Assembly (NCBI RefSeq): GCF_927798175.1
Contig: NZ_CAKMMP010000002.1
Span: forward strand, 496,001-560,000
DNA: 64,000 nt
Direction: 5' to 3'
From: Paenibacillus sp. JJ-223
Lineage (GTDB): Bacteria; Bacillota; Bacilli; Paenibacillales; Paenibacillaceae
Under the pieces are notes generated by a model. It saw only the letters and a list, made by a program, of their open reading frames with translations. It searched no databases and was not told the origin of the DNA. Positions 34,826 to 44,112 of this stretch are shown here, piece after piece. Numbering within the stretch: position 1 is the first letter of the stretch; each line of letters starts with the position of its first letter. The position numbers and the translations under genes are program-made.

Positions 34826-34864
34826 GTTAGGCTGATCCTAACATAGGGTACGGATCTTTGTCAA
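34826..34864 (-). promoter_or_regulatory. Promoter with overlapping operator palindrome
   Basis: Reverse strand -35 TTGACA (34864-34859), 18 bp, -10 TAGGAT (34840-34835). The -10 is embedded in the inverted repeat GTTAGG-CTGAT-CCTAAC (34826-34842), as expected for a repressor site. The gene it served appears decayed. Confidence 0.6.
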
Positions 34865-34910
34865 TACCTGGGAATCCACCCCGAGATAACATAGTCTGCC
34901 CAAAAAAGAA

Positions 34911-34944
34911 GCCTAAAAAAACGCGTCCTCCAAGGGAGAACGCG
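34911..34944 (-). terminator. Terminator of adhesin-sortase operon
   Basis: CGCGTTCTCC and GGAGGACGCG stem on the reverse strand followed by TTTTTTT, 36 bases after the sortase stop. Confidence 0.8.
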
Positions 34945-34979
34945 ATATTAAAACAGCTTGTCGCCGGGTTTCAACATAG

Positions 34980-35759
34980 TCATTTGCGTTTTCGAGCGAT
35001 CACTGCTAAACGACCGTTTTCGGTCGAGTACTCACAGGTAGACAGTACAACAAGCTTGTCACCATATTGGGCATTTACGCCCGTGTCATAAAGAGCAAGT
35101 TTTTTGATGTTCTGAACATACGAATCGAACTCGGCGGGCGTATTTACATTCTCAATCTGGTAGTATTTAAAAACGTCGTCCGATTTTCGATAAACTTGGG
35201 ACAAGATTACGGCAACAATCTCATACTCTTCCTTTTCGTAAAGCGTGCTGAACTGGAACGCAGCATGCTCTTTATAGAAGCTTTCGTTCTTGTACTTCAT
35301 TAAATCTTTAAACATCCAGCCGCTTTTCATGTGGTGTCCATGAATCAGCAAAATGTCCGAATCGTTGACCCGGCTATGCTCGTCCAAAAAGGGGAGACCG
35401 CCTTTGTTTTCCTTTTGATCGAAATCATGATTGAGATAGTACCCCGCATCCTGCGGATTCTGCATAACCGGGTACTCAATTCGAGTGCCGTCAATCTTCA
35501 GCCAGCCGACAATGTCCGAGTTTCTCTCGTAAAGCGCTCGAAATTCGGGAAGCATGACCGGCTCATTCTCCGTATTGAACAAAAGGGAGGGGAATGCATC
35601 CCCTCCGCCTTTGTCAGACCCTTCCTCCCAAACCTTGGTCAACTCTTCGATTTTCTGTTTCTCCGCATAATCCCCCAGAAAGGTTCTTGCCAGATTAACG
35701 AGGGAAAATACCAACACAAGGGAGGAAACGGCGATAAGAAATTTTTTGGTTTTGCTCAT
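34980..35759 (-). CDS. srtB: Class B sortase
   Basis: Cysteine transpeptidase of 259 residues that attaches surface proteins to the cell wall. The N-terminal membrane anchor is at residues 6-27 (FLIAVSSLVLVFSLVNLA). Class B features follow: TRIEYPVMQ, YYLNHDFDQKENKGG, the catalytic histidine in LLIHGHHMKSGWMFKDL, the active cysteine in VLSTCEYSTENGRLAVIARK and the arginine in the same stretch. It lies 19 bases behind the adhesin gene and is translated from ATG with AAAGGCGG. The only obvious substrate is that adhesin. Confidence 0.92.
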   Translation of the reverse strand: MSKTKKFLIAVSSLVLVFSLVNLARTFLGDYAEKQKIEELTKVWEEGSDKGGGDAFPSLLFNTENEPVMLPEFRALYERNSDIVGWLKIDGTRIEYPVMQNPQDAGYYLNHDFDQKENKGGLPFLDEHSRVNDSDILLIHGHHMKSGWMFKDLMKYKNESFYKEHAAFQFSTLYEKEEYEIVAVILSQVYRKSDDVFKYYQIENVNTPAEFDSYVQNIKKLALYDTGVNAQYGDKLVVLSTCEYSTENGRLAVIARKRK

Positions 35760-35778
35760 TTTCTTACCGCCTTTCCGG

Positions 35779-38700
35779 TCATTGGATGTGCTTTCTCTTT
35801 TTGTTGCCGAGCAGACAGAATCCGATGATCACCATGGACATCAGCGCCAAAACCATATAGAAGATTGGCGATACGCTGTTGTCTCCGGTTTGAGGAGCAT
35901 CGTCCAGCTCGTTATTTGCATTGCCCGCACCCTTATCGGCCAAGTCGCCGACATTACCAACTCCGTTGTCATCGTGATCAGCCACGTCGTCGATGTTGTT
36001 AGTCCCATTGTTGACGCTGCCAGGTTGGTCAGGAACAGGGCTGACAGGACCCGGATTCACCGGCTCTGGAGCAGGGTTGACAGGGCCTGGATTCACCGGC
36101 TCTGGAGCAGGGTTGACAGGGCCTGGATTCACTGGCTCTGGTCCAGGGCTAACAGGGCCTGGGTTCACTGGCTCTGGAGCAGGGCTAACAGGGCCTGGAT
36201 TCACTGGCTCTGGTCCAGGGCTAACAGGGCCTGGATTTACCGGATCTGGTCCAGGGTTAACAGGGCCTGGTACGCCGCCGGTGTTTATCGGCTTCATTGG
36301 CACGTCTTTTCTGACAATGTCAAAATCGACAGAAATCGTTTCACTCTTGTACGTCTCGTATCCGTCTTTCGTTACGATCAGATAGTAATCCGCTTCAGGA
36401 AACACCATGTATGCATAGAAGCCATTTGCGTCGCTATCCTGCTCCGGACTTTTGTTGTCGTGCGGCGCAAAATTCGGAACCGGAGGAAGCGTTACTTTCG
36501 TATCCGGAGTACGGCCTTTATCTCTATTCCGCTGCGTATCCGCATAGTACAGGGTAACTGTGGCTCCTTCAATTTTCTTGCCAGTGATGGCATCTCCTGT
36601 CGTTTCATCATAAACCGTACCGTAAGGGTCGACCAATGCCTCGGAAATATTCAGCTCTCCGTTAGCCTTCACGTTCAGCTTCGTCACGTTGAAGAGAAGT
36701 TCCTCGCCGGTCTCAGCTTGATAGCGAACTTCCATGGTGTACTGCTGCTCGCTTAACCCTTCCACGGAGAAGGTTCCGTTCGGATCCATCGGAAATGCCT
36801 TAGGAAGATAATTGCCGTCCTTGTCCTTCAAATAGATACGCATCTGGCTGGTAAACGAATCATTGAATAGCTCTTTGGTTCCATCCAGCTGCTTGAACAG
36901 AACGATCCCTACCGCCGTAATGTCCGCCGGAACGGTCTCGTCCGTCACGCCGTTGTTCACGTTTCCTTTTTGGGTGAACTCGACAGGGACATCCTTCCCG
37001 CCAACGTGATACAACTTCGTATATGTGATCGTATAGTTGGTATCCGCTGCGGCCAGGACCGAATATTCACCATTTTCGTTCGTCCAAATCGTTTGCTGTT
37101 CGTTGGTCTTCTTGTTCGTCACGATGATTTTCGCGTTCGGAATGATTTCGCCTGTGTTGTTGTCACGCAGCACGCCTTCCAGAACTGGAAGCTGACGGGT
37201 GTTAACAAAGTGTGCTTCAGCCGCGCTTTTCGCCGGAATGGAGCCCGTGCGGACGAAACTTTCAGGATCCGTCACATAGCCGTCTTCCGAATAATCATCT
37301 TGGGTCACCTTGTACTCGAGATACGTTGGAAGTCCTTGCATAACGAGCGTCTGGCTATCAGTAAGCTCGAAGGTATCCCCGCTCTTAATCTTGCCCTTGG
37401 TGCCGTCCGACTTAACATAGTCGTAGGATTCGTCCGCTCCCTCGCCTGTGAAGACGACGGTGTACTTGAACACCTTCGTTTTGTCGCCGGCATTACCTTT
37501 AACCGCGTTGCTGATGAGCAGGCCGCCCTTCAAGACTCGCGTGTTCGTGAACGGGGCATCTTCATCAGTGCCTTTCATAACTCCGGTATGGTTCCGCTCC
37601 TGAGGAGTAGTCACGTACTCATCCGCTGTGTAGTCTTTCTGGGTAACCGTGTATTTCAGATTCTTCGGCAGACCCACAATTTCCAGTGTCTCTCCATCCT
37701 TGAGTGTGAAGGATTCGCCAGACTTGATCGTGCCCGGTGTACTTGTCTCGCCATCCGACTTCGTATACGCGTAGCTTCCATCCTTGCCTGCATCCTCAAA
37801 AATGACGGTGTACTCGAATTCCTTCGTTTTGTCGCCGCCATTGCCCATGACCGTATTGCTAACGGTCAACTTGCTGACAGCCCGTTCATTCACGAAATCT
37901 GCCGTGCGATCGGCGCCCGCCATAACTCCCTCATCAGACAGCGCAGGAGTCGTCGCGTAGCCGTCGTTCTTGTAATCGTTCTGGGTAATATCATACTTCA
38001 GATTGTCGGGAAGATCCTTAATTATAAAGGTCTCACCATGCTTGAGCTCGAAAGTGGCGCCGGATGTGACCGTGCCCGTCGTGCCGTCTGAAAGCTCGTA
38101 ATTGTAAGTTTGACCCTTACCTGCACCGTCAAAGGTCACGGTGTACTTGAACGGCTTGTCCGATTCTGCGCCGTCCCCGGTTACGGTATTGCTGACGGTC
38201 AGATTATAAACGTATCGTTTGTTGACAAAATCTGCTTTGTGATCACCTTTATTCTCGATCTTGCCTGACAACTCTCTCGTCTCCGGCTCAGTCGTATAAC
38301 CGTCAACAGTCGTATAATCGGCCTCGGTTACGGTATAGACCAGACCCGCAGGCAATGTCGGAAATACAACAGATTCCCCGTTCTTGAGGATGATCTTATC
38401 TCCGCTCTTGAACTTAACAGTGCTAACTTCACCATCTGGCTTCTTAAAGGTGTACTCTCCGTCCTCGCCCTCTCCGGTGAAGTTCACGGTGTACTCGAAC
38501 TCTTTGTTCGGATCGCTGCCGTTGCCTTCCACCTTATTGGTAATGGTCAGCTTGCCCTGGGCCGGCGTAGGCACGACCAGCGGACTATCAGAGGTTACTT
38601 TCACGCCGTCTACCCAGATGGGCTTCCCAGGCGTATTTCCTACATATACTTGATAAACTCTTGTAGTAGGCAGCCAAGTATTGGTGTCAATATAAGTTTC

Positions 38701-41700
38701 CTTCAGCTCATAATAGCCTGGATCTGGGAATAGGAGATTAAGTTTCCCTCCGCTATCGGTTGTTCCTTTGGCGATTTGATTTCCGCTATCCTTCTTATAG
38801 AGCGTAAACTCTACGCCTTTTAGCGGATTGCCATTGGGATCTACCTTTTTCAGGGGCAGCAGGGCGTTGGAGCTTGAGCTGCCAGCTACGTCTGAATTGT
38901 CCAGCGTGCTTTCGCTTCTGGCACTGACAGATTTCAGATTGTCATCGCCCTCCAGTTTTACCTCGTTGCCCATTTTGTCTCCGGCTTTCGCTTTAGATGG
39001 ATCAACCTCTGTTTGGTACACAAACTGGTAAAACTTGTTAGGGTTTTTCATTTTGAATTTTAGAACTGTGGTGCCTCCTGCGCCTGGTGCAGCTTCTACC
39101 TGAACTTCAGCATTCGGATCGCTAAGATCCAGTGCTGCGCCCTCCCGTTCCAGAGCACCGCTGGCAGTGAGTTTGGCAGGATAGACTGCCATACTAGGCG
39201 CTGTCAGCACAAGCTTTCCGTTTTCTTCATAACGCAGATTCATGCCTGCACCTAGGGTATCCTGCAGGTAAACGTCCTGCTTCATGTTGAATGGCGGGGT
39301 ATAGTTTACCGTCCATTCGAGCACCCCTGGAACTGGCTTCGTTACCGATTTGCCCAGAGTCTGAATAGGTACAATAATCTTACGTTGTTCGGTAAGGACT
39401 TTCTCCACTCCGCCCCATGTCATATGAAGGTCGGCTTTGTTATACAGCACCTGCTTGTCTGTGCCGTTGGTCGTGTACTCGTCCAAATATTTCGCCAAAG
39501 CTTCATTCGAAGGTCTTGCTTTTACCAAAATGACATAAGGGCCTTCCAATTTAGAGAAGGTGAAGGTGCCTTCGTTGCCGCTATGGGAGAAGTTTACGAC
39601 GTGAGCAGGGTCGTTCGGCTCGATGATTGAAACAGCGTTGTTTCGAAACCCATATCCGGTGCCGCTGCCATTATCCGAAAAACCTTTCCAAAGCTCAAAT
39701 TCCTTCTCCTCGGAAAACGGAACGAACTCCCATCCTGCCGGCAAGGTGTCCACCAACTTCACATCGGTGATGACCCGGCTTCCACCACTTTTCGCCATTT
39801 CAACCGTGTTGTAGCCCGGCATATTGACGCTTAGACGGAAGGTGACCGTCTTGGTTGTCCGGTCATAACCAGCCAAGGTGTATTCGTCGCCGCTTGATGA
39901 TCCATCATAACCGATATAACGGTTAACGTTGTTCGGAGTATACCAAGTGTCGGCCGTCCCGTCCTTCTTAATAGGATAGGATGCCGTAAGCATATCCTTG
40001 TTCAGCATACGCAGATGAAGATTGGCATTGTTTTCCGCTTTTTTTACGGCTTCGCCGTCAAATAGCAAAGCCCGATTCCAGCGTGTTTTCTCTGTGTTAA
40101 TATCCTGCCTAAAGAGGATATCCGGGTTGGTTTCAAGTGCACGGAAGCTGAAGGATGCAGCTTGGTCGGTGTATCCCGTCACCTTGATCAAATCTGCCAC
40201 GACTTCTCCGTTCACCGTCAAAGGAATGGCTTTCATGGTCAAGCTGCTTGCATTGGTTACACCCTTCAAGGTTCCCGCATGATACTGCTTCCAAAGCTGA
40301 GCAGTATTGACATTTGCCTTGATTTTCGCAATCGTTTCCGCGCTAACCTCGCCGGTTGCATCCACTGCGTTATCCAAGACGTTCAAATCCCCGCCATGTA
40401 CCAGCACGTCGTATACTACCGCATTTGGCAGAGCATACTGTGGCGCTAGATTGACAGTCCATGTGATGGCGCCGAGGTTGTAATCCTCCGTCGAAACAGC
40501 TCCGCTTTTTGTAAAAGTATGCGCACCGATCGTTACGATTGCCTCGTCAGTTACCGCGACAGGTCTTAATCCAGTTGTCGCATCATTGTTCTGAATACCG
40601 CCTGGTGTGTCTAAATTCCAGTTGGCACGAGGGTCGATTCTGAAGTCGGAGCCGCTTGTTACCTTACTCTTAATCACCAGTTCGACTTTACCGTTAATAT
40701 CCCCAAAGGAATAAACGCTGTTCTCATCCGGTGTAATTGGTTTTACCTCAGATGCAACGCCATCCACCCATGTCTGCCATTCAGCCGATAAAAAGTCCAG
40801 CCCAGCAGGTAATGCATTTGTGATGGTTAAGTCCTTTAACCCTTTTTTGTTATACTGGTTAACAGTGATTTTCCATGTGATTGTTTCATTAGGATTGTCA
40901 TACGAGGCGCTGGCTTGAATCCAGTCGGGAGCAAAAACAATTTCCTGATTTCTATTCGCAAGCACAGCATTGCCATCTTTGAGCTCCACTTTGCCATTCA
41001 TGTTCACAGCGCGACCAGGATCGCCCGATGGACTCCGATGCTCGTAATAGTAGCCTCCCTTTGGAATCCAGGTTTTATATTCGACCTGTGGATCTACACC
41101 CGTTCCCGGCGGGAAGACATAGCTTAGAGCGCCATTGGCATCGATGGTTGGTTCTACCACCTCATTATTTACTTTGAATGAACCTGGCACATAGATACCA
41201 CTGACTCGATACGAAGATGAAGGCGAATCCATATTATAGGATGCAGGGTTCGTATAGAACGTCTTCCCATCCAACGGTAGTTTAATTGTATTATCAAACT
41301 GATCGGAAGCAGACACAGTAGACTGCCAAGTAATCGCTCCCGCTACAAAGAAATCGGGGTTAATTATGCGATAAGCCCAAGAACTATTTCTCATTCCCGG
41401 TGAGGTCAATGTGAGATTGTATTTCGCTGTAACATCCGGGTTCTTTAGCTCATACGCTCCCCCGAAAATCGAGATAGGCTTTGTATCGCCGTATTCTATC
41501 CCATTCAAATCCGAATTGGCAGTGGTATCAAAGCCGAAGGTAACTGCTACTCCAATACCATTGAAAAACGAATCATCACCATTAAATACAATCTTGATGC
41601 TGTCCGGAGTGAAATAGGCGGTGCCCAGCTGTTTCTGACCATAATCAGTTGTTGCCATCAAGGTTTTGGTAGCTGTCGGCAGCACCACTTCCTTGAAGTA

Positions 41701-42159
41701 GTCTTCTCTTTTCAGCTCGATTGAGTCGCCCTTCTGAATGTACTTGGTGGTGTCATTTTCATGCTCCGTATTGGCAAAATCGCCTCTCACCGGAACCTTG
41801 AGGCCCTCAGATTTGAGAGTAAATGCCTGTCGGCCCTGAATCGTACCGCCTGGGGCAATGTCAGTTCCCTGCGTCACCTTCAGCGGAAAGGTTGAATTAG
41901 CTTCCATAAACACCGCTGTTTTGTCCGTCGGAACTGCCGCCATCGCTACGAAATTGTTCGGCGCATCATACACTGCCTCAGGTACTGACAGCGGTTCGTC
42001 CGCGCTCGGCGAGGCAGATTCACTGACTGCTTCCGTCGCTGAATCGTTTGGCACACTCTCCGCATATGCGCCAGCAGAGAACATCACTGTCTGCAAGACA
42101 AGCAAGATTGCCATAAATAAAGACAGCAACGGTTTACCTATACTGCGTTTTTGTTTCAA
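35779..42159 (-). CDS. Giant LPXTG-like cell-wall adhesin (APQTG sorting signal)
   Basis: Surface protein of about 2,126 residues. TTG at 42159 is the likely start: GGAGGAGG lies eight bases before it, while the ATG at 42177 overlaps that site. A signal peptide ends near AGAYAES. The N-terminal half (to ~1080) is made of isopeptide-type fimbrial/collagen-binding-like beta domains. A SpaA/Cna-B domain follows (LLPLKKVDPNGNPLKGVEFT), then four tandem ~112-residue DUF5979-like repeats (e.g. LTVSNTVTGDGAESDKPFKY), carboxypeptidase-regulatory-like domains (PNAKIIVTNKKTNEQQTIWT), a Pro-rich stalk of 12-residue repeats, and finally DDAPQTGDN, a membrane helix and KKRKHIQ. The sorting motif has Ala in place of Leu of LPXTG. 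It is the first gene of an operon with the class B sortase. Confidence 0.9.
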   Translation of the reverse strand: MKQKRSIGKPLLSLFMAILLVLQTVMFSAGAYAESVPNDSATEAVSESASPSADEPLSVPEAVYDAPNNFVAMAAVPTDKTAVFMEANSTFPLKVTQGTDIAPGGTIQGRQAFTLKSEGLKVPVRGDFANTEHENDTTKYIQKGDSIELKREDYFKEVVLPTATKTLMATTDYGQKQLGTAYFTPDSIKIVFNGDDSFFNGIGVAVTFGFDTTANSDLNGIEYGDTKPISIFGGAYELKNPDVTAKYNLTLTSPGMRNSSWAYRIINPDFFVAGAITWQSTVSASDQFDNTIKLPLDGKTFYTNPASYNMDSPSSSYRVSGIYVPGSFKVNNEVVEPTIDANGALSYVFPPGTGVDPQVEYKTWIPKGGYYYEHRSPSGDPGRAVNMNGKVELKDGNAVLANRNQEIVFAPDWIQASASYDNPNETITWKITVNQYNKKGLKDLTITNALPAGLDFLSAEWQTWVDGVASEVKPITPDENSVYSFGDINGKVELVIKSKVTSGSDFRIDPRANWNLDTPGGIQNNDATTGLRPVAVTDEAIVTIGAHTFTKSGAVSTEDYNLGAITWTVNLAPQYALPNAVVYDVLVHGGDLNVLDNAVDATGEVSAETIAKIKANVNTAQLWKQYHAGTLKGVTNASSLTMKAIPLTVNGEVVADLIKVTGYTDQAASFSFRALETNPDILFRQDINTEKTRWNRALLFDGEAVKKAENNANLHLRMLNKDMLTASYPIKKDGTADTWYTPNNVNRYIGYDGSSSGDEYTLAGYDRTTKTVTFRLSVNMPGYNTVEMAKSGGSRVITDVKLVDTLPAGWEFVPFSEEKEFELWKGFSDNGSGTGYGFRNNAVSIIEPNDPAHVVNFSHSGNEGTFTFSKLEGPYVILVKARPSNEALAKYLDEYTTNGTDKQVLYNKADLHMTWGGVEKVLTEQRKIIVPIQTLGKSVTKPVPGVLEWTVNYTPPFNMKQDVYLQDTLGAGMNLRYEENGKLVLTAPSMAVYPAKLTASGALEREGAALDLSDPNAEVQVEAAPGAGGTTVLKFKMKNPNKFYQFVYQTEVDPSKAKAGDKMGNEVKLEGDDNLKSVSARSESTLDNSDVAGSSSSNALLPLKKVDPNGNPLKGVEFTLYKKDSGNQIAKGTTDSGGKLNLLFPDPGYYELKETYIDTNTWLPTTRVYQVYVGNTPGKPIWVDGVKVTSDSPLVVPTPAQGKLTITNKVEGNGSDPNKEFEYTVNFTGEGEDGEYTFKKPDGEVSTVKFKSGDKIILKNGESVVFPTLPAGLVYTVTEADYTTVDGYTTEPETRELSGKIENKGDHKADFVNKRYVYNLTVSNTVTGDGAESDKPFKYTVTFDGAGKGQTYNYELSDGTTGTVTSGATFELKHGETFIIKDLPDNLKYDITQNDYKNDGYATTPALSDEGVMAGADRTADFVNERAVSKLTVSNTVMGNGGDKTKEFEYTVIFEDAGKDGSYAYTKSDGETSTPGTIKSGESFTLKDGETLEIVGLPKNLKYTVTQKDYTADEYVTTPQERNHTGVMKGTDEDAPFTNTRVLKGGLLISNAVKGNAGDKTKVFKYTVVFTGEGADESYDYVKSDGTKGKIKSGDTFELTDSQTLVMQGLPTYLEYKVTQDDYSEDGYVTDPESFVRTGSIPAKSAAEAHFVNTRQLPVLEGVLRDNNTGEIIPNAKIIVTNKKTNEQQTIWTNENGEYSVLAAADTNYTITYTKLYHVGGKDVPVEFTQKGNVNNGVTDETVPADITAVGIVLFKQLDGTKELFNDSFTSQMRIYLKDKDGNYLPKAFPMDPNGTFSVEGLSEQQYTMEVRYQAETGEELLFNVTKLNVKANGELNISEALVDPYGTVYDETTGDAITGKKIEGATVTLYYADTQRNRDKGRTPDTKVTLPPVPNFAPHDNKSPEQDSDANGFYAYMVFPEADYYLIVTKDGYETYKSETISVDFDIVRKDVPMKPINTGGVPGPVNPGPDPVNPGPVSPGPEPVNPGPVSPAPEPVNPGPVSPGPEPVNPGPVNPAPEPVNPGPVNPAPEPVNPGPVSPVPDQPGSVNNGTNNIDDVADHDDNGVGNVGDLADKGAGNANNELDDAPQTGDNSVSPIFYMVLALMSMVIIGFCLLGNKKRKHIQ
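36037..36272. repeat. 36-bp tandem repeat encoding the proline-rich stalk
   Basis: About six and a half copies of a 36-bp unit (on the plus strand beginning GGGTTGACAGGGCCTGGATT), each coding for a 12-residue PVNPGPVSPGPE-like element in the adhesin. Units differ at a few positions (GCA/TCC, GTTGAC/GCTAAC). Copy number is likely to vary between strains. Confidence 0.85.
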
Positions 42160-42879
42160 TACCGAAACCTCCTCCATTCCCTAAATCTCTGGAATACTTT
42201 GGTGACAACAAGATCATCTACACGATATAACGGCTAACACAAATAAATATATGCTGTTTGCCTAGGTCCAGCGCCCCTTTCCATCGTCGAAATCCCGAGG
42301 AGTTCGGATGAATGCCGGGGTGTGTAGGCCGTTGACCTTGCCTTAGTACTTTCTTCCCCCTTTCTTTCGACTCTTCGCCACGTACATACTGTAGTGGCAA
42401 AATACGCCCAATTTACAAAGCGTGCCCTTCTATTATATGAAGGAGGACCTATACAAAAAATAGACAATGCTCGACAATAAAGCGTAAAATTCGGTGTCCA
42501 ATCTCATAATCGGAGCAGATCCGATCAACAACCAAGGGCAAAACGAGAAAAAAGCCCTAAATCCTGTCTATTCCCAGTCGGTCTATGCTCTTTATAGGCA
42601 CAAAGAAACATTCAAAAACGGTATTCAGGGCCTATAAAATTTTCGCAAAAACGAACAAAAAGATAGGGATTATGGAGCCGTGCCATTATTTCATTCCGGG
42701 ATTTACACGCTTAATGAATTTAAAGAGATGGAGGCATTCAAACTACAGTCCTCGGCTAAACGTTGTGGAGTTACGAAAGTGGAAAAAGCCCTCTAAATGT
42801 GGTCAAGCTTTTTAATCAAACTTTGTATAGTGTAAACGTTGCAATGTGTACAGTGTACGATCCCAACCTTGGGCATATA
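42160..42879. other. Long upstream region of adhesin, possible structured leader
   Basis: No gene is supported over 700 bases. On the reverse strand 42180-42420 is GC-richer and can fold: GTCGAAA (near 42374) pairs with TTTCGAC (near 42290), and CATC...GATG pairs around 42270-42312. A plausible promoter further up is -35 TTGTCG, 18 bp, TATAGG near 42478-42449. On the plus strand a 45-codon frame (42654-42797; YGAVPLFHSGIYTLNEFKEM) could be a gene tail. I could not match the leader to a riboswitch class. Confidence 0.4.
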
Positions 42880-43479
42880 TTAATAGTCTAATAGGCGGCC
42901 ATCATCGTTCCATTGACCATACATTTTGTTTTCTCTCGTGTTGGATATAAATTTGTCTAATCTGCTCTTAAATAATTCCGGCTGCTTCTTATTGCTCTGT
43001 ATCGTGTCGATCCGAACCCTTTTATAAAGATCTGGAAATGACAGAAAATTTTCATATACCTGCTTTTCCTCTCTTAGCCTGTGCTCTATAACCGGATCGA
43101 TGCGAAAAGAATCGTAATCCATCTCAGGTAGAACCTTTCTCCCTTCGTCTGTCATCAACCCCAACTTTTCGAGGCGGCGGACACGCTCTTTATTCAACTC
43201 AGTCCATGAGCTTTTTTTGCTTCGAGGGGACAGTCTCTGAGCCAGCTCCGTTTCGGATATTTTCTTCTTGACCCCATCAATCCATCCAAAACACAAAGCT
43301 TCCTCGACCGCATCCAAATACAAGAGCGTATCCGATTTGGGCTTCATACGAACCAGGACCCAACAAGACTTTTCCGTCTTACAATGGTTCTGCAGCCAAA
43401 TCCTCAAATCTTCTCGTGATTTTACCGGAATGATATGATCCATCTCCATATTTGAAAAAGAAGAATAGCTATTTTTCAT
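42880..43479 (-). CDS. YdeI/OmpD-associated family protein
   Basis: Protein of 199 residues of the YdeI-like type. It has LRIWLQNHCKTEKSCWVLVR, YLDAVEEALCFGWIDGVKKK, the positively charged RLSPRSKKSSWTELNKERVR and the C-terminal KRVRIDTIQSNKKQPELFKS. ATG at 43479 follows CGGAGG. Family members have been tied to tolerance of antimicrobial peptides or bacteriocins, but the biochemical role is open. It is probably separate from the VOC gene upstream. Confidence 0.85.
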   Translation of the reverse strand: MKNSYSSFSNMEMDHIIPVKSREDLRIWLQNHCKTEKSCWVLVRMKPKSDTLLYLDAVEEALCFGWIDGVKKKISETELAQRLSPRSKKSSWTELNKERVRRLEKLGLMTDEGRKVLPEMDYDSFRIDPVIEHRLREEKQVYENFLSFPDLYKRVRIDTIQSNKKQPELFKSRLDKFISNTRENKMYGQWNDDGRLLDY

Positions 43480-43547
43480 AAATCGTGCCTCCGTCGGTGT
43501 AATATAAAAAATGGCCTTTAGTTACAAGACCATTTTTTAGAATGCGT

Positions 43548-44012
43548 TTATTTTTTATTTGAAATTACGCTATCCAGAAACTGATCTGCATCACGATTAA
43601 ATTTCCAGCAGACTCCAAACTTATCCACCAGCATTCCAAAGCACGAAGACCAGGGAGTATTGGATAACGGCATGATGACATGGCCGCCAAGAGACAACTG
43701 GCTGAAGTATTGTTCCAATTTTTTCCTATCGTCGATGACCAGACTAATCAAGATATGATTCCCTTTCACCAGCTCGCCTGTTACCGCCTTCATCGAAGGC
43801 AAAATGTCCGACATCATGATTCTCCCGCCTGCGAATTCTATGGAAGACTCCATGATCATATTTAATTCATCTTCCGACATGGGGTGGTTTGGATCTTGCG
43901 GGATATCCCCGAATTTCACTTTTTTGACTTCAGTTGCGTGTAAAGCCTCAGCATAAAATTCAATCGCTTGTTCTGCAGTTCCATCAAAATTTAAGTATGC
44001 AATAGCTGACAT
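43548..44012 (-). CDS. VOC-family protein (PhnB-like)
   Basis: Glyoxalase-fold protein of 154 residues. MSAIAYLNFDGTAEQAIEFY and FGVCWKFNRD are the usual PhnB-like beginning and end, and the middle has SIEFAGGRIMMSD. The ATG at 44012 has GAGGGAGGGAC upstream; further upstream codons overlap the promoter region of the divergent regulator and are not used. Function of PhnB-like proteins is generally unknown. It is divergent from a WYL regulator that likely controls it. Confidence 0.87.
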   Translation of the reverse strand: MSAIAYLNFDGTAEQAIEFYAEALHATEVKKVKFGDIPQDPNHPMSEDELNMIMESSIEFAGGRIMMSDILPSMKAVTGELVKGNHILISLVIDDRKKLEQYFSQLSLGGHVIMPLSNTPWSSCFGMLVDKFGVCWKFNRDADQFLDSVISNKK

Positions 44013-44058
44013 AAAGTAGTCCCTCCCTCTTCTGATGAATGTAGTATAATTCATGATA

Positions 44059-44078
44059 GGTGACATATGTATGGCACC
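44059..44078. promoter_or_regulatory. Operator-like palindrome for WYL regulator
   Basis: GGTGACATATGTATGGCACC is an imperfect 20-bp palindrome (GGTG-x-CATA / TATG-x-CACC), lying between the VOC and WYL genes. Confidence 0.6.
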
Positions 44079-44112
44079 ATTCGACGACGAGACAGAAAAA
44101 TAAGGAGATCCT

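Noticed and set aside
36037..36272. Regular 36-bp direct repeats as a CRISPR array
   Set aside because: The repeats are contiguous with no spacers and encode an in-frame protein repeat; no cas genes are near.
35993..36385. Open plus-strand frame with glycine/proline-rich repeats
   Set aside because: It is the exact antisense of the proline-rich stalk of the adhesin; repetition of the 36-bp unit keeps the opposite frame open.
42585..42815. 76-codon plus-strand frame in the adhesin upstream region
   Set aside because: No ribosome site; another frame in the same stretch looks more protein-like, and neither has a start or relatives I know.
30707..43479. Recent duplication of the two YdeI-type genes (30707 and 42880)
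   Set aside because: They share only the YdeI-type core, have different N-termini and lengths, and show no close sequence identity.
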